A DNA stretch of 64,000 bases. It comes from Limnohabitans sp. MMS-10A-192. Its GTDB lineage: Bacteria > Pseudomonadota > Gammaproteobacteria > Burkholderiales > Burkholderiaceae_C. The notes under the pieces were generated by a model. The model made no database searches. It saw nothing but the letters and a program-made list of their open reading frames with translations, and was not told the origin of the DNA. Location of the stretch: contig NZ_NERX01000005.1 of assembly GCF_003063335.1 (NCBI RefSeq), positions 168,585 through 232,584 of the forward strand, given 5' to 3'. A program made the position numbers and the translations under genes. Below, piece by piece: positions 28,279-38,838 of the stretch; the first letter of the stretch is position 1, and every line of letters starts with the position of its first letter.

Positions 28279-30273
28279 TCATGCGCCAAAAACCTGCCTG
28301 CCTTGCCACCAGCTCAGGACCTGATCCACCGAAGCTTCGATGGACAAGGACGAGTTGTCCAGTTGCAAGGCATCTTGCGCAGCTTGGAGGGGCGCCACGC
28401 TGCGGGACATGTCCCGTGCATCGCGCGCCTCCAGATCGGCGCGAAGACTGTCGATATTAGCCGAAAAACCCTTAGAAATCAATTGCTTATGCCGTCTTTC
28501 GGCCCTTTGGGCGGCGCTGGCGGTCAAAAACACCTTCAAAGGGGCGTTGGGGAAGATCACGGTGCCCATGTCGCGGCCATCGGCCAAGAGGCCCGGCAGG
28601 CGCTGGAAGCTGTGCTGCAGATCGACCAAGGCCTCGCGCACGGCGGGCAAGACGGACACCTTGGAGGCGTTCATGCCGCCTTGCTCGCTGCGGATGGCAT
28701 CGGTCACGTCCACGTTGTCGAGCAGCACTTGCTCGCCCTCAAAGCGCACGGGCAAGCGGCGGGCGAGATCGGCGATCTTCGCTTCATCGGCGGCCTCCAG
28801 AGTGAGACCCGCTTGCAAAGCTGCGTGGGCGGTCACGCGGTAGAGCGCGCCCGAGTCCAGGTAGTGGTAGCCCAAAGCGGCCGCCACGCGGCTGGCCAGC
28901 GTGCCCTTGCCCGAGGCGGTGGGGCCGTCGATGCAAATCACCGGGATGTTCTGGGCGCTGGTGTGCGCCACCGAGAACAGGGCCTCGAAGTAATCGGGGA
29001 AGGTCTTGGCCACGCACTTGGGGTCTTCGATGCGCACCGGCACCTGGTCGGCGTTGAACGCGGCCAGCGAAAAGCACATGGCCACGCGGTGGTCGTCGTA
29101 GGTGTGGATGCTGGCACGTTGCCATTTTGCGGCGGGAAGGGGGTGGATGGTGATCCAATCCGGGCCTTCTTCGACGGTGGCGCCGAGCTTGCGGCTTTCG
29201 GTGGCCATGGCCACGATGCGGTCGGTTTCCTTCACGCGCCAGCTGGCGATGTTGCGCAGCGTGGTCGGGCCGTCGGCGTACAGCGCCATCACGGCCAGCG
29301 TCATGGCGGCGTCGGGGATGTGGTTGCAGTCGAGCGTGATGCCTTTGAGCGGCCAGGCACCGCGCTGGATTTCGAGCCAGTTGGGGCCGCTGGTGATTTT
29401 GGCGCCCATTTGGGCGGCGGCGTCCATGAAGCGGATGTCGCCCTGGATGGAGTCTGCGCCCACGCCCTGGATGCGGATGCCGTCACCTTTGGCGATGGCG
29501 CCCAGTGCGATGAAGTAGCTGGCCGAGGATGCATCGGCTTCGACGTGGATCGTGCCCGGTGACTGGTAGCGGCTGCCCGCAGGGATGACAAAACGTTCCC
29601 AGCCTTGGCGTTCCACCGCAATGCCGTAGCGCGCCAGCAGGTTGAGTGTGATTTCGATGTAGGGCTTGCTGATGAGTTCACCCACCACTTCGATGGTGAT
29701 CGCACGGTCCTGCGCGGCCAACGGTAACGCCATCAGCAAAGCGGTCAGGAACTGGCTGGACACATCGCCGCGCACGGGGATGGGCTTGTCGAGTTGCAGC
29801 TTTGGCTGGCCAATGCGCAGGGGCGGGTAGCCCTCGTTGCCCAGGTAGTCGATGGCGCAACCGAGTTCGCGCAGCGCGTCCACCAGATCACCAATGGGGC
29901 GCTCGTGCATGCGGGGCACGCCCTTGAGCGTGAAGTCGCCGCCTTGCACGGCCAACGCGGCCGTCAGTGGGCGCATGGCCGTGCCCGCATTGCCCATGAA
30001 AAACTCGATCGCCTCGGCAGGCCAAGCGCGACCGCCCAGACCGGTGATGGTCACTGTGGTGCCTGCCACCTCTACGCCGCAGCCCAGTTGGCGCAGCGCG
30101 GCCAGCATCACGCGGGTGTCGTCCGAGTCCAGCAGGTCGTGGACCACCGTGGTGCCTTGGCACAAGGCCGAGAGCAGCAACACGCGGTTGGAAATGCTTT
30201 TGGAGCCAGGCAGGGTGACGGTGCCGGACGCGCCTTGCAGCGCAGGAAGGTCGAGGAAGGCGGTGGAGAACAT
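28279..30273 (-). CDS. aroA-cmk: Bifunctional 3-phosphoshikimate 1-carboxyvinyltransferase / cytidylate kinase
   Basis: A 664-residue fusion. Residues 1 to about 440 are EPSP synthase, the sixth shikimate step ([47 protein letters not shown]). From about 443 to the end is cytidylate kinase, with the P-loop [11 protein letters not shown] and the NMP-binding features [11 protein letters not shown] and [10 protein letters not shown]. The two enzymes act in unrelated pathways (chorismate and CMP/dCMP phosphorylation) but are adjacent in many bacteria; here they are one reading frame with no internal stop. The gene sits 3 bases after tyrA and before rpsA. Confidence 0.95.
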   Translation of the reverse strand: MFSTAFLDLPALQGASGTVTLPGSKSISNRVLLLSALCQGTTVVHDLLDSDDTRVMLAALRQLGCGVEVAGTTVTITGLGGRAWPAEAIEFFMGNAGTAMRPLTAALAVQGGDFTLKGVPRMHERPIGDLVDALRELGCAIDYLGNEGYPPLRIGQPKLQLDKPIPVRGDVSSQFLTALLMALPLAAQDRAITIEVVGELISKPYIEITLNLLARYGIAVERQGWERFVIPAGSRYQSPGTIHVEADASSASYFIALGAIAKGDGIRIQGVGADSIQGDIRFMDAAAQMGAKITSGPNWLEIQRGAWPLKGITLDCNHIPDAAMTLAVMALYADGPTTLRNIASWRVKETDRIVAMATESRKLGATVEEGPDWITIHPLPAAKWQRASIHTYDDHRVAMCFSLAAFNADQVPVRIEDPKCVAKTFPDYFEALFSVAHTSAQNIPVICIDGPTASGKGTLASRVAAALGYHYLDSGALYRVTAHAALQAGLTLEAADEAKIADLARRLPVRFEGEQVLLDNVDVTDAIRSEQGGMNASKVSVLPAVREALVDLQHSFQRLPGLLADGRDMGTVIFPNAPLKVFLTASAAQRAERRHKQLISKGFSANIDSLRADLEARDARDMSRSVAPLQAAQDALQLDNSSLSIEASVDQVLSWWQGRQVFGA

Positions 30274-30276
30274 CGT

Positions 30277-31173
30277 TCAGTCTTCTGAGGCTTTGTTGCA
30301 AGCGTTGCCCGCTTGCAGTGTCCAGGCCGAGCGCACGTCGCTGGCTTGTTGAATCAGGTGTTGCAGCGCGGCGGTGTCGCCTTGTTTCAAGGCGGTTTCA
30401 AATTGGCCCAATGCCGCACGGAAGTGCGTCACTTGTGTGAGCACTTCGGCGTGGTTGGCGCTCAAAATGTCGCGCCACACTGAGGCATCTGAGGCGGCAA
30501 TGCGTGAGAAGTCTCTGAAGCCCGGGCCTGCCATTTCCAAAAACGCAGCCCCTTGTGACTGCGTCGTCAAAGCGTTCACAGCGGCAAAAGCCAGCATGTG
30601 GGGCAGGTGGCTGACGGCTGCAAAGGTGGCGTCGTGTGCTTCGGGCGTCATGTTGCTCACGTGGCTGCCGATGGCGGTCCACACATCGTGTGCAGCCTGC
30701 ATTTTGTGGATGCCGGTTTTTGGCAGCGGCGTGAGGATGGTGCGGCGGTCTTGGTACAGCGCGGCCTCGGCATGCTCGATGCCCGCGACCTCTTTGCCCG
30801 CGATCGGGTGGGCGGGCACAAAGCAGCTCAGGCGGTCGCCCAAGGTGGCAAGTGCTGCGGCAATCACATCGCATTTGGTGGAGCCCACATCCATCAGCAA
30901 GGCACTTGGCGCCAGCACGTCGCGCATGGCGGCAAAGCTGCTGTGCATCGCGCCCACGGGCACGGCCAGCAGCACCAAGTCTGCGCCTTGCACGGCTTCA
31001 GCCACGCTGGTGCAGGCTTGGTCGATGACTTCCAGTTCGACAGCGCGTTGGCGGGTTTTTTCAGAGGCGCTGAAGCCAGCGATGGTTTGCACCAGACCGG
31101 CCTTGCGCAAAGCGAGCGCAAACGAGCCGCCCATCAGGCCGCAGCCGATCAAGGCAAGCCGCTGGAATGTCAT
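30277..31173 (-). CDS. tyrA: Prephenate dehydrogenase
   Basis: A 298-residue NAD(P)-dependent enzyme that oxidatively decarboxylates prephenate in tyrosine synthesis. The Rossmann motif is ALIGCGLMGGSFALAL at the N-terminus, and the catalytic-region His and substrate Arg lie in FVPAHPIAGKEVAG. The start at 31173 overlaps the pheA stop by 4 bases; an in-frame start further upstream would run through pheA. Part of serC-pheA-tyrA-aroA/cmk. Confidence 0.93.
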   Translation of the reverse strand: MTFQRLALIGCGLMGGSFALALRKAGLVQTIAGFSASEKTRQRAVELEVIDQACTSVAEAVQGADLVLLAVPVGAMHSSFAAMRDVLAPSALLMDVGSTKCDVIAAALATLGDRLSCFVPAHPIAGKEVAGIEHAEAALYQDRRTILTPLPKTGIHKMQAAHDVWTAIGSHVSNMTPEAHDATFAAVSHLPHMLAFAAVNALTTQSQGAAFLEMAGPGFRDFSRIAASDASVWRDILSANHAEVLTQVTHFRAALGQFETALKQGDTAALQHLIQQASDVRSAWTLQAGNACNKASED

Positions 31174-32270
31174 TCGGAAACCGGGTAGGAACCCAAGACC
31201 TTGTAGAAGGCGCACAGGCCTTGCAGCTCTTGCAGGGCCGCAGCCACATGCGGTTCGCTGATGTGGCCTTGCAAGTCGATGTAGAAGTAGTACTCCCACT
31301 GGCCCGATTTGGCCGGGCGCGACTCAAAGCGGGTCATGGACACGCCGTTGTTCTTGAGCGGCACCAACAAATCGTGCACAGCCCCCGGGCGGTTGGGCAC
31401 CGACACCACCAGGCTGGTGCAGTCTTTGCCCGAGGCGGGTGGGGTGGCCAGCGTTTGTGGCAAGGCAATCACCGCGAAGCGCGTGCGGTTAAAGGCCTCG
31501 TCCTGGATGGCGTGGTGCACGATGTGCAAGCCAAACTGGCTGGCGGCGCGTTCGCTGGCCAAAGCGGCCCAGGCGGGGTTGGAGGCGGCCAAGCGGGCGC
31601 CTTCGGCGTTACTCGACACCGCGCGGCGCTCCACGTGTGGCAGGTGCTTGGACAGCCAACCTTGACACTGGGCCAAGGCCTGAGGGTGGGCCATGACGAC
31701 TTCGATGCCTGCGTCTGAATTGAGTTGGCGCAGCAGATTGAAGCGCACTTGCAAGCTGACTTCGCCCACCACATGCACGGGCGAGCGCAAGAACAAATCG
31801 AGCGAACGGGCCACCACGCCTTCGGTGGAGTTTTCCATGCCCACCACGCCGTATTGGGCGGAGCCAGCCGCAGTGGCGTGGAAGACCTCGTCGAAGTTGG
31901 CGCAATAAATCAGGTTGGCGGCGCTGCCAAAAAACTCAATCGCGGCTTGTTCGCAAAACGTGCCTTGCGGGCCGAGTACGGCCACGCGCTGTGGCGCTTC
32001 GAGGGCCAGGCAGGCCGACATGATCTCGCGCCAAATGGAGGCCACATGCTCGTTCTTGAGCGGGCCGGGGTTGGCTTGGGTGATCTTGTCGATGACCTGC
32101 GCCACGCGGTCGGGACGATAGAAGGGCGAGCCTTCGGCGCGTTTGATTTCGCCGACTTTTTCTGCCACTTTGGCGCGGTCGTTCAGCAGTTGCAGCAGTT
32201 GCTTGTCCAGCGAGTCGATTTGCACCCGCAAAGCGCCCAGCGCTTCGGACTGGATAGGTTGTTGGCTCAT
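31170..32270 (-). CDS. pheA: Bifunctional chorismate mutase / prephenate dehydratase (P-protein)
   Basis: A 366-residue enzyme. Residues 1 to about 90 are an AroQ chorismate mutase (LRVQIDSLDKQLLQLLNDRAKVA). The middle is prephenate dehydratase (LGPQGTFCEQAA, GVVGMENSTEGVV, NRTRFAVIAL), and the C-terminus is an ACT domain for phenylalanine feedback (SLVVSVPNRPGAVHDLLVPL, ESRPAKSGQWEYYFYID). It makes phenylpyruvate from chorismate. The ATG at 32270 was preferred over an upstream in-frame start at 32303, which would overlap serC. Confidence 0.94.
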   Translation of the reverse strand: MSQQPIQSEALGALRVQIDSLDKQLLQLLNDRAKVAEKVGEIKRAEGSPFYRPDRVAQVIDKITQANPGPLKNEHVASIWREIMSACLALEAPQRVAVLGPQGTFCEQAAIEFFGSAANLIYCANFDEVFHATAAGSAQYGVVGMENSTEGVVARSLDLFLRSPVHVVGEVSLQVRFNLLRQLNSDAGIEVVMAHPQALAQCQGWLSKHLPHVERRAVSSNAEGARLAASNPAWAALASERAASQFGLHIVHHAIQDEAFNRTRFAVIALPQTLATPPASGKDCTSLVVSVPNRPGAVHDLLVPLKNNGVSMTRFESRPAKSGQWEYYFYIDLQGHISEPHVAAALQELQGLCAFYKVLGSYPVSE

Positions 32271-32283
32271 GGTCCTGAGGGCG

Positions 32284-33390
32284 TTAAGCCTGTGTTTTTT
32301 CAAATTCGCGCAGGTAGCTCACCAGCGCTTGCACACCTTCAAGAGGCATGGCGTTGTAGATGCTGGCACGCATGCCACCGACCGATTTGTGGCCCTTGAG
32401 CTGCAGCAAGCCGCGTGCTTTGGCCCCTGCCAGGAAGGCGTCGTTGCGTGATTCATCGCGCAGGAAGAAGGGCACGTTCATGCGCGAGCGACAGGCCTTG
32501 TCAACTTTGTTCACATACAGCGCAGAGTTGTCTAGGCAGTCGTACAGCAGCTGGGCTTTGGCGATGTTGCGTTGCTCCATGGCGGCGATGCCGCCATGCT
32601 TTTTGAGCCACTGGAACACCAGACCCGCGATGTAAATGCTGTAGGTGGGCGGCGTGTTGTACATGGACTGGTTGTCGGCCACCAGCTTGTAGTCAAAAGC
32701 GCTGGGGCAATGCGGCAGGGCATGGCCGATCAGGTCTTCGCGCACGATGACCAGGGTCAGGCCAGCCGGCCCGAGGTTTTTTTGCGCACCGCCAAAGGCC
32801 AGGCCCACACGCGACCAGTCCACCGGGCGCGAGGCCACGTGCGATGAAAAGTCCACGACCAAAGGCGCATCGCAACCCAAAGCTTTCAGGTCAGGCAGTT
32901 CATGAAATTCCACGCCGTGGATGGTCTCGTTGCCGCAGATGTGCACATAGCGGCTGTCTGCGCCGATGTGCCAGCTTGCGGGCGAGGGCAGGGAGGTGAA
33001 GCCATCGGCCTGGGCCGATGCGGCGACACGCGCCGTGCCGTACTTGCCCGCTTCCTTGAGAGATTTTTGGCTCCAGCTGCCTGTCAGCACAAAGTCCATG
33101 GCCCCGCCTTGCGACAGGTTCATCGGCACGATGGCGTTCTCAGCCAAGCCGCCGCCTTGCATGAACAGGATCTTGAAGTTCGCAGGCACGGCCAGCAGTT
33201 CGCGCAGGTCGGCTTCGGCTTGCTCGCAGATGCTGATGAATTCTTTGCCACGGTGGCTCATCTCCATCACGCTCATGCCAGAGGAACGGCCTTGTGCATC
33301 ATGCCAGTCGAGCATTTCTGCGGCGGCTTGTTGCAAGACCTCTTCGGGCATGACGGCCGGACCGGCCGAGAAATTGAATGCTCGGCTCAT
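32284..33390 (-). CDS. serC: Phosphoserine aminotransferase
   Basis: A 368-residue PLP enzyme of serine and pyridoxal biosynthesis. It begins with [20 protein letters not shown] and has the PLP-lysine region [20 protein letters not shown]. It converts 3-phosphohydroxypyruvate and glutamate to phosphoserine and 2-oxoglutarate. It is 3 bases from gyrA and 13 bases from pheA, the usual gyrA-serC-pheA-tyrA order in betaproteobacteria. Confidence 0.96.
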   Translation of the reverse strand: MSRAFNFSAGPAVMPEEVLQQAAAEMLDWHDAQGRSSGMSVMEMSHRGKEFISICEQAEADLRELLAVPANFKILFMQGGGLAENAIVPMNLSQGGAMDFVLTGSWSQKSLKEAGKYGTARVAASAQADGFTSLPSPASWHIGADSRYVHICGNETIHGVEFHELPDLKALGCDAPLVVDFSSHVASRPVDWSRVGLAFGGAQKNLGPAGLTLVIVREDLIGHALPHCPSAFDYKLVADNQSMYNTPPTYSIYIAGLVFQWLKKHGGIAAMEQRNIAKAQLLYDCLDNSALYVNKVDKACRSRMNVPFFLRDESRNDAFLAGAKARGLLQLKGHKSVGGMRASIYNAMPLEGVQALVSYLREFEKTQA

Positions 33391-33393
33391 GCC

Positions 33394-36042
33394 TTATTCC
33401 GCTGCTGGGGTGTTGTCGTCTGTGCTGTCTTGAGCGTCGGTTTCGCCGTCGTTTGCATTGGCATCGTTTTCGACAATGCGTTGCAGGCCCGACAGCTTGG
33501 CGCCTTCGTCCAGGTTGATCAGGGTCACGCCTTGTGTGGCACGGCCCAGTTCGCGGATCTCGGCCACGCGGGTGCGCACCAAGACGCCGGTGTCGGTGAT
33601 CAGCATGATCTCGTCGTCGGCATGCACCAGGGTGGCGGCGACGACTTTGCCGTTGCGCTCGCTTTGCTGGATGGCGATCATGCCCTTGGTGCCACGGCCG
33701 TGACGGGTGTATTCGACGATGCTTGTGCGCTTGCCGTAGCCGTTCTCAGTGGCGGTCAACACGCTTTGCGTTTCGTCTTCGGCCACCAGCATGGCGATCA
33801 CGCTCTGGCCTTCTTCGATCATCATGCCGCGCACACCGCGGGCGCTGCGGCCCAGCGGGCGCACATCGTTCTCGTCAAAACGCACAGCCTTGCCGCCGTC
33901 GCTGAACAGCATCACGTCATGCTTGCCGTCGGTCAGGGCGGCGCCGATCAAATAGTCGCCTTCGTCCAGATTCACGGCGATGATGCCGCCCTTGCGGGGG
34001 TTGCTGAATTCGTCCAGCGAGGTCTTCTTGACCGTGCCCATGGACGTGCCCATGAAAACATACTGGTTTTCAGGGAAGGTGCGTGCTTCACCGGTCAAGG
34101 CCAGCACCACGTTGATTTTCTCGCCTTCTTGCAGCGGGAACATGTTGACGATGGGACGACCGCGAGAGCCGCGTGAACCGGCAGGCACTTCCCAGACCTT
34201 GAGCCAGTACAAACGGCCCCGGTTGGAGAAGCACAGCAGGTAGTCGTGTGTGTTGGCAATGAAGAGCTGGTCGATCCAGTCGTCTTCTTTGGTGGCGGCC
34301 GCTTGTTTGCCACGGCCACCGCGCTTTTGGGCGCGGTATTCAGATAAGGGTTGGCTCTTGATGTAGCCGCTGTGCGAGAGTGTCACCACCATGTCGGTGG
34401 GCGTGATCAGGTCTTCGGTCGACAGGTCTTGCGCGCTGTGCTCAATCTGGCTGCGGCGAGCGCCGATTTTGGTTTGGCCAAATTCTTGGCGCACGGTGCC
34501 CAGCTCGTCGCCGATGATGGTCGAGACGCGTTCGGGCTTGGCCAGAATGTCCAGCAGGTCTTCGATGACCGACATGACTTCTTTGTATTCCGCCACGATC
34601 TTGTCTTGTTCCAGACCGGTCAGGCGTTGCAGACGCATTTGCAAGATTTCTTGCGCTTGCGTGTCGGACAGGCGGTACAGGCCGTCCTGGCCCAGACCGT
34701 ATTCGCGCTCCAAACCCTCTGGGCGGTAATCGTCGGCGTTGATGGTCGAGCCATCGTCGCGGGCGCGGGTCAGCATGGTGCGCACCATCTGGCTGTCCCA
34801 GGCGCGAGTCATCAGCTCGGCCTTGGCCACAGGTGGCGTCGGGGCGTTGCGGATGATCGCAATGAAATCGTCGATGTTGGCAAGTGCCACCGCGAGGCCT
34901 TCGAGCACATGGCCACGGTCACGCGCTTTGCGCAGCTCGAACACGGTGCGGCGTGTCACCACTTCGCGGCGGTGCTGCAAGAAGACCTGGATCAGGTCTT
35001 TCAGGTTGCACAGCTTGGGTTGCCCATCGATCAGGGCGACCATGTTCATGCCAAAGGTGTCTTGCAGCTGGGTCTGTTTGTACAGGTTGTTCAGCACCAC
35101 TTCGGGCACTTCACCGCGCTTGAGCTCGATCACCACCCGCATGCCGGACTTGTCGGATTCGTCCTGGATGTGGCTGATGCCTTCGATCTTCTTTTCGTGC
35201 ACCAGCTCGGCGATGCGCTCGAGCAGGGACTTCTTGTTGACCTGGTAGGGCAGCTCGTCCACGATGATCGATTGGCGCTGGCCTTTGTCGATGTCTTCAA
35301 AGTGGCACTTGGCGCGCATGACCACGCGGCCACGGCCTGTGCGGTAACCGTCCTTGACACCGGTGATGCCGTAGATGATGCCGGCAGTCGGAAAGTCGGG
35401 TGCCGGGATGATTTCCATCAACTCGTCAATGGACGCTTCCGGGTTGCGCAGCAAATGCAGGCAAGCGTCCACCACCTCGTTGAGGTTGTGTGGTGGGATG
35501 TTGGTGGCCATGCCCACGGCGATACCGCCCGAGCCGTTGATCAGCAAGTTGGGCAGGCGCGAGGGCAGCACCAAGGGTTCTTTTTCCGAACCGTCGTAGT
35601 TGGGGCCGAAGTCAACGGTTTCTTTGTCGATGTCGCCCAGCATCTCGTGCGCGATCTTGGCCAATCGGATTTCGGTGTAACGCATGGCGGCCGCGTTGTC
35701 GCCGTCGACCGAGCCGAAGTTGCCCTGGCCGTCCACCAGCATGTGGCGCATGGAAAAGTCTTGCGCCATGCGCACGATGGTGTCGTACACCGACTGGTCA
35801 CCGTGGGGGTGGTACTTACCGATCACGTCACCCACGATACGGGCCGATTTTTTGTAGGGTCTGTTCCAGTCGTTGTTCAACTCGTGCATGGCGAACAAGG
35901 CGCGGCGGTGCACAGGTTTGAGGCCGTCACGGGCATCGGGCAGGGCGCGACCCACGATCACGCTCATCGCGTAATCGAGGTAGCTGCGCCGCATTTCCTC
36001 TTCCAGACTGATGGGCAGTGTTTCTTTGGCGAACTGGGTCAT
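33394..36042 (-). CDS. gyrA: DNA gyrase subunit A
   Basis: An 882-residue type II topoisomerase A subunit. The catalytic Tyr is Y122 ([12 protein letters not shown]) and the C-terminal part has the pinwheel repeats, including the GyrA box QKRGGRGK. Together with GyrB it introduces negative supercoils. In the quinolone-resistance region, [16 protein letters not shown], residue 83 is Gln and residue 84 is Ser, where E. coli has Ser83-Ala84; Asp87 is kept. The acidic tail ([18 protein letters not shown]) is longer than usual. Confidence 0.97.
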   Translation of the reverse strand: MTQFAKETLPISLEEEMRRSYLDYAMSVIVGRALPDARDGLKPVHRRALFAMHELNNDWNRPYKKSARIVGDVIGKYHPHGDQSVYDTIVRMAQDFSMRHMLVDGQGNFGSVDGDNAAAMRYTEIRLAKIAHEMLGDIDKETVDFGPNYDGSEKEPLVLPSRLPNLLINGSGGIAVGMATNIPPHNLNEVVDACLHLLRNPEASIDELMEIIPAPDFPTAGIIYGITGVKDGYRTGRGRVVMRAKCHFEDIDKGQRQSIIVDELPYQVNKKSLLERIAELVHEKKIEGISHIQDESDKSGMRVVIELKRGEVPEVVLNNLYKQTQLQDTFGMNMVALIDGQPKLCNLKDLIQVFLQHRREVVTRRTVFELRKARDRGHVLEGLAVALANIDDFIAIIRNAPTPPVAKAELMTRAWDSQMVRTMLTRARDDGSTINADDYRPEGLEREYGLGQDGLYRLSDTQAQEILQMRLQRLTGLEQDKIVAEYKEVMSVIEDLLDILAKPERVSTIIGDELGTVRQEFGQTKIGARRSQIEHSAQDLSTEDLITPTDMVVTLSHSGYIKSQPLSEYRAQKRGGRGKQAAATKEDDWIDQLFIANTHDYLLCFSNRGRLYWLKVWEVPAGSRGSRGRPIVNMFPLQEGEKINVVLALTGEARTFPENQYVFMGTSMGTVKKTSLDEFSNPRKGGIIAVNLDEGDYLIGAALTDGKHDVMLFSDGGKAVRFDENDVRPLGRSARGVRGMMIEEGQSVIAMLVAEDETQSVLTATENGYGKRTSIVEYTRHGRGTKGMIAIQQSERNGKVVAATLVHADDEIMLITDTGVLVRTRVAEIRELGRATQGVTLINLDEGAKLSGLQRIVENDANANDGETDAQDSTDDNTPAAE

Positions 36043-36277
36043 ATATAGAGGGGTGATGGGTGACGCGAATTGAACCTAACATTTTAGGTGCAATAGGGTG
36101 TCGCAAGAATGCAACAACTTTGTTTGCAAATTTGTAATAGGTTGTCAAGGTTGCGACCCAATTAACGGCACCCTTGAATGTCTATGGCACAATAAATGTC
36201 AGCGCTACAGGTGACGGTCATCTGTAACGTTCTTTTTTCGCAGCGAGTCTGCGGCTTAATCCCTCAAGAGGAAGACC

Positions 36278-36922
36278 ATGAAGAAACTCAACAAAGTGGC
36301 AATGATGTTTGCAGCCGCAGCTCTCGCAACGGCCGCAGGTGCTCAATCTGTGGACAACTGGCGCAATGGCTCCGGCGACCTGATCTGGAAAAACAGCAAC
36401 CAAGAACTGTGCTGGCGCGATGCCAACTGGACACCTGCTACTGCAGCTGCCGGTTGCGACGGCGCCATCGTGGCTCCTAAAGCTGCTCCAGCACCAGCAC
36501 CAGCTCCTGTGGCTGCTCCAGCTCCTAAAGCTGCTCCAGCACCTGCTCCAGCCCCCGCTGCAGCAACCAAAGTGACTTACGCTGCTGACGCGTTCTTCGA
36601 CTTCGACAAAGCTGTGTTGAAGAAAGAAGGCAAAGCCAAGCTGGACGATCTGGTTGGCAAAGTCAAAGGCATCAACCTGGAAGTCATCATCGCTGTGGGT
36701 CACACCGACTCCGTGGGTGGCGACAGCTACAACCAGAAATTGTCTGTCAAGCGCGCTGACGCTGTGAAGGCCTACTTGGTGTCCAAGGGCATCGAGAAAA
36801 ACCGCGTTTACACCGAAGGCAAAGGCGAGAAGCAGCCCGTTGCTGACAACAAGACTTCTGCCGGCCGTGCTAAAAACCGCCGCGTGGAAATCGAAGTGGT
36901 GGGTACCCGCGCCAACAAGTAA
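36278..36922 (+). CDS. OmpA-family outer membrane protein
   Basis: A 214-residue secreted protein. The signal peptide MKKLNKVAMMFAAAALATAA ends near AGAQS. A short N-terminal segment is followed by an Ala/Pro-rich linker (about residues 67-105, repeats of APAPAP) and then an OmpA C-terminal domain: FFDFDKAVLKKEGKAKLDDL, VIIAVGHTDSVGG and LSVKRADAVKAYLVSKGI, with the peptidoglycan-contacting Asp and Arg. There is no beta-barrel, so it is probably a periplasmic or lipid-anchor-free peptidoglycan linker. The AAGAGGAAGACC site and long leader suggest strong expression. A terminator follows. Confidence 0.9.
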   Translation: MKKLNKVAMMFAAAALATAAGAQSVDNWRNGSGDLIWKNSNQELCWRDANWTPATAAAGCDGAIVAPKAAPAPAPAPVAAPAPKAAPAPAPAPAAATKVTYAADAFFDFDKAVLKKEGKAKLDDLVGKVKGINLEVIIAVGHTDSVGGDSYNQKLSVKRADAVKAYLVSKGIEKNRVYTEGKGEKQPVADNKTSAGRAKNRRVEIEVVGTRANK

Positions 36923-36940
36923 TCCTTCCCAAGGATTCCA

Positions 36941-36967
36941 AAAAGCCCCAGCGATGGGGCTTTTTTT
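36941..36967 (+). terminator. Rho-independent terminator of the OmpA-family gene
   Basis: AAAAGCCCC (36941-36949) pairs with GGGGCTTTT (36956-36964), followed by more T. It lies about 19 bases after the stop. Confidence 0.9.
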
Positions 36968-37015
36968 ATGTCTGCGGCACAAGCACATGTGGCACTTGCA
37001 TCACAATCTCCTCCC

Positions 37016-37726
37016 ATGACTCAAGCAGCACACAACGTCGATCCGGCCGAATTGGCCAAGTTTTCTGATCTGGCCCACCGTTGGTGGGACCCCGAGAGTG
37101 AATTCCGCCCTTTGCACCAGATCAACCCCCTGCGTCTGGAGTGGATCAACAACCAAGTGCCTTTGTCGGGTCTGAAAGTGGTGGATGTGGGTTGCGGTGG
37201 CGGTATCTTGGCCGATGCCATGGCACGCAAAGGTGCGCAAGTCACAGGCATCGACCTGGCGACCAAATCGCTCAAAGTGGCGCAATTGCATGCGCTGGAA
37301 GCCGGCACGACGGGCGTTCAATACCGCGAAATCAGTGCTGAAGCTTTGGCGGCAGAACAAGCCGCCCAATTTGACGTGGTCACTTGCATGGAAATGTTGG
37401 AACACGTGCCTGATCCGGCCTCGGTCGTCAAAGCCTGTGTGCAAATGGTCAAGCCTGGTGGCTGGGTGTTTTTCTCGACCCTCAACCGGAACCCCAAATC
37501 TTTCCTGTTTGCCATCGTGGGCGCGGAATACATCCTCAAGCTCTTGCCCAAAGGCACGCACGAATTTGCCCGGATGATCAAACCCAGTGAGTTGTCCACT
37601 TGGGCCCGTGATGCCGGCTTGGATATCCAGGGCTTCAAGGGCATGGAATACAACCCGTTCACACGCCGCTACTGGCTCAGCCATGACACCAGTGTGAATT
37701 ATTTGATGGCATGCCGAAAGGCTTGA
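37016..37726 (+). CDS. ubiG: Ubiquinone biosynthesis O-methyltransferase
   Basis: A 236-residue class I SAM methyltransferase that makes both O-methylations in ubiquinone synthesis. It has the UbiG-specific start [34 protein letters not shown], the SAM motif [16 protein letters not shown], and [13 protein letters not shown]. The ATG at 37016 gives the normal family length; an ATG at 36968 lies inside the preceding terminator. It ends 5 bases before gph, a common pairing. Confidence 0.93.
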   Translation: MTQAAHNVDPAELAKFSDLAHRWWDPESEFRPLHQINPLRLEWINNQVPLSGLKVVDVGCGGGILADAMARKGAQVTGIDLATKSLKVAQLHALEAGTTGVQYREISAEALAAEQAAQFDVVTCMEMLEHVPDPASVVKACVQMVKPGGWVFFSTLNRNPKSFLFAIVGAEYILKLLPKGTHEFARMIKPSELSTWARDAGLDIQGFKGMEYNPFTRRYWLSHDTSVNYLMACRKA

Positions 37727-37731
37727 AGAGC

Positions 37732-38397
37732 ATGTTCAAGAATGTTGAAGCTGTCTTGTTTGATCTGGATGGCACGCTCATTGACAGCGCCCCTGACTTG
37801 GGTGCAGCCGTAGACAAAATGCGCGTGGCCCGTGGCTTGCCCTCTTTGCCCTTGGAGCACTACCGCCCCATGGCCGGTGCAGGCGCCCGCGGCATGATTG
37901 GCTTGGGTTTTGGCATGACGCCCGAGCATCCCGATTTCGAGGCGATGAAAGAAGAATTCTTCGTCAACTATGAAAACTGCATGACCGAGCGCACCCGCAT
38001 TTTTGATGGCGTGGTGGACATGGTCAATGCGCTGGTGGCGCAAGGCTTGGCATGGGGCGTGGTGACCAACAAGTCCAGCCGCTTCACCGACCCGCTGACC
38101 GCCGCCATGCCCTTGTTTGCCACGGCGCGCGCGATTGTCAGCGGCAACACCACGCCGCACGCCAAACCTCACCCAGAGCCCTTGTTCGAGGCGGCTCGTC
38201 GCTTGAGGATTGATCCTGCCCGTTGCGTGTATGTGGGCGATGACGAACGCGACATCGTCGCAGGCCTTGCCGCAGGCATGGGCACAGTGGCTGCCACCTA
38301 CGGTTATTTGGGTGCGCAGGCCGATATTTCACGCTGGAATGCCCATTTGCACATTGATTCTCCGCTGGACCTCTTGAAATCGCTCAAGCAGGCCTAA
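37732..38397 (+). CDS. gph: Phosphoglycolate phosphatase (HAD family)
   Basis: A 221-residue HAD hydrolase. The catalytic motif VLFDLDGTLIDSAPDLGAAVD has nucleophile Asp11 and acid/base Asp13. Motif II is GVVTNKSSRF, the motif III Lys is in HAKPHPEP, and motif IV is YVGDDERDI. It dephosphorylates 2-phosphoglycolate; some relatives act on N-acetylmuramate 6-phosphate. The start at 37732 avoids overlap with ubiG; an ATG at 37711 is possible. The ssrA promoter lies in its 3' end. Confidence 0.9.
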   Translation: MFKNVEAVLFDLDGTLIDSAPDLGAAVDKMRVARGLPSLPLEHYRPMAGAGARGMIGLGFGMTPEHPDFEAMKEEFFVNYENCMTERTRIFDGVVDMVNALVAQGLAWGVVTNKSSRFTDPLTAAMPLFATARAIVSGNTTPHAKPHPEPLFEAARRLRIDPARCVYVGDDERDIVAGLAAGMGTVAATYGYLGAQADISRWNAHLHIDSPLDLLKSLKQA

Positions 38398-38400
38398 AAT
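38374..38400 (+). promoter_or_regulatory. Candidate promoter of ssrA
   Basis: TTGAAA (38374-38379) and TAAAAT (38395-38400) sit 15 bp apart, and the mature tmRNA 5' end is 11 bases further. The spacer is short, but the position is right. Confidence 0.5.
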
Positions 38401-38410
38401 AGGAAACTCA

Positions 38411-38799
38411 GGGGCTGCACTGGTTTCGACATGGGTTCGGACGCGTGGCAGGGCATGTCGAGGTTCTGATCCTCGTTAATCTTCGGAAAAAAAACTAACT
38501 GCAAACGACGAACGTTTCGCACTCGCCGCTTAATCCGGTGAGCCTTGCAACAGTTGGCCGATAGGCTGGGTTAGGGTGATGGGGGTGTTAAAGCTCCCAA
38601 AGTCCTGGCTGCAAGGTAAAACATATGGGCTGGCATCACCTCGGGTACCTTGGGGTGGTGTGAGAAAAAAGGGTACTGGCTGGGTGTTCAGCGTGTCGCT
38701 GCGCGGTTCATTTGGCGAGACTCAAATCAGACGACTACACATGTAGAACTGTACGAAAAAGACTTATGGACGGGGGTTCAAATCCCCCCAGCTCCACCA
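38411..38799 (+). ncRNA. ssrA: Transfer-messenger RNA (tmRNA)
   Basis: A 389-base one-piece tmRNA that rescues stalled ribosomes with SmpB. The 5' end GGGGCTGCACTGGTTTCGAC and the 3' end GGGTTCAAATCCCCCCAGCTCCACCA form the tRNA-Ala-like domain; the T-arm GTTCAAATCC and encoded CCA are intact. The tag frame at 38501-38533 reads ANDERFALAA followed by TAA. Pseudoknot-rich sequence follows. The 3' end is a frequent integration target for phages and islands, and accessory DNA starts right after the terminator. Confidence 0.97.
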
Positions 38800-38811
38800 A
38801 TAAAGGAAAAA

Positions 38812-38838
38812 CCAACCCTTCGGGGTTGGCTTTTTTTT
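38812..38838 (+). terminator. Rho-independent terminator of ssrA
   Basis: CCAACCC and GGGTTGG pair around a TTCG tetraloop (38812-38829), followed by CTTTTTTTT. It lies 12 bases after the tmRNA CCA end. Confidence 0.92.

Noticed and set aside
28264..29562. Long plus-strand frame opposite aroA-cmk
   Set aside because: It is antisense to a clear two-domain enzyme and has no family features; it is a product of high GC codon use.
34351..36048. Long plus-strand frame opposite gyrA
   Set aside because: Mirror of a certain gene; its Val/His-rich composition is typical of antisense frames.
36142..36190. Specific promoter of the OmpA-family gene
   Set aside because: Several TTG-type and AATAAA-like elements exist, but no pair has a proper spacing, so none is called.
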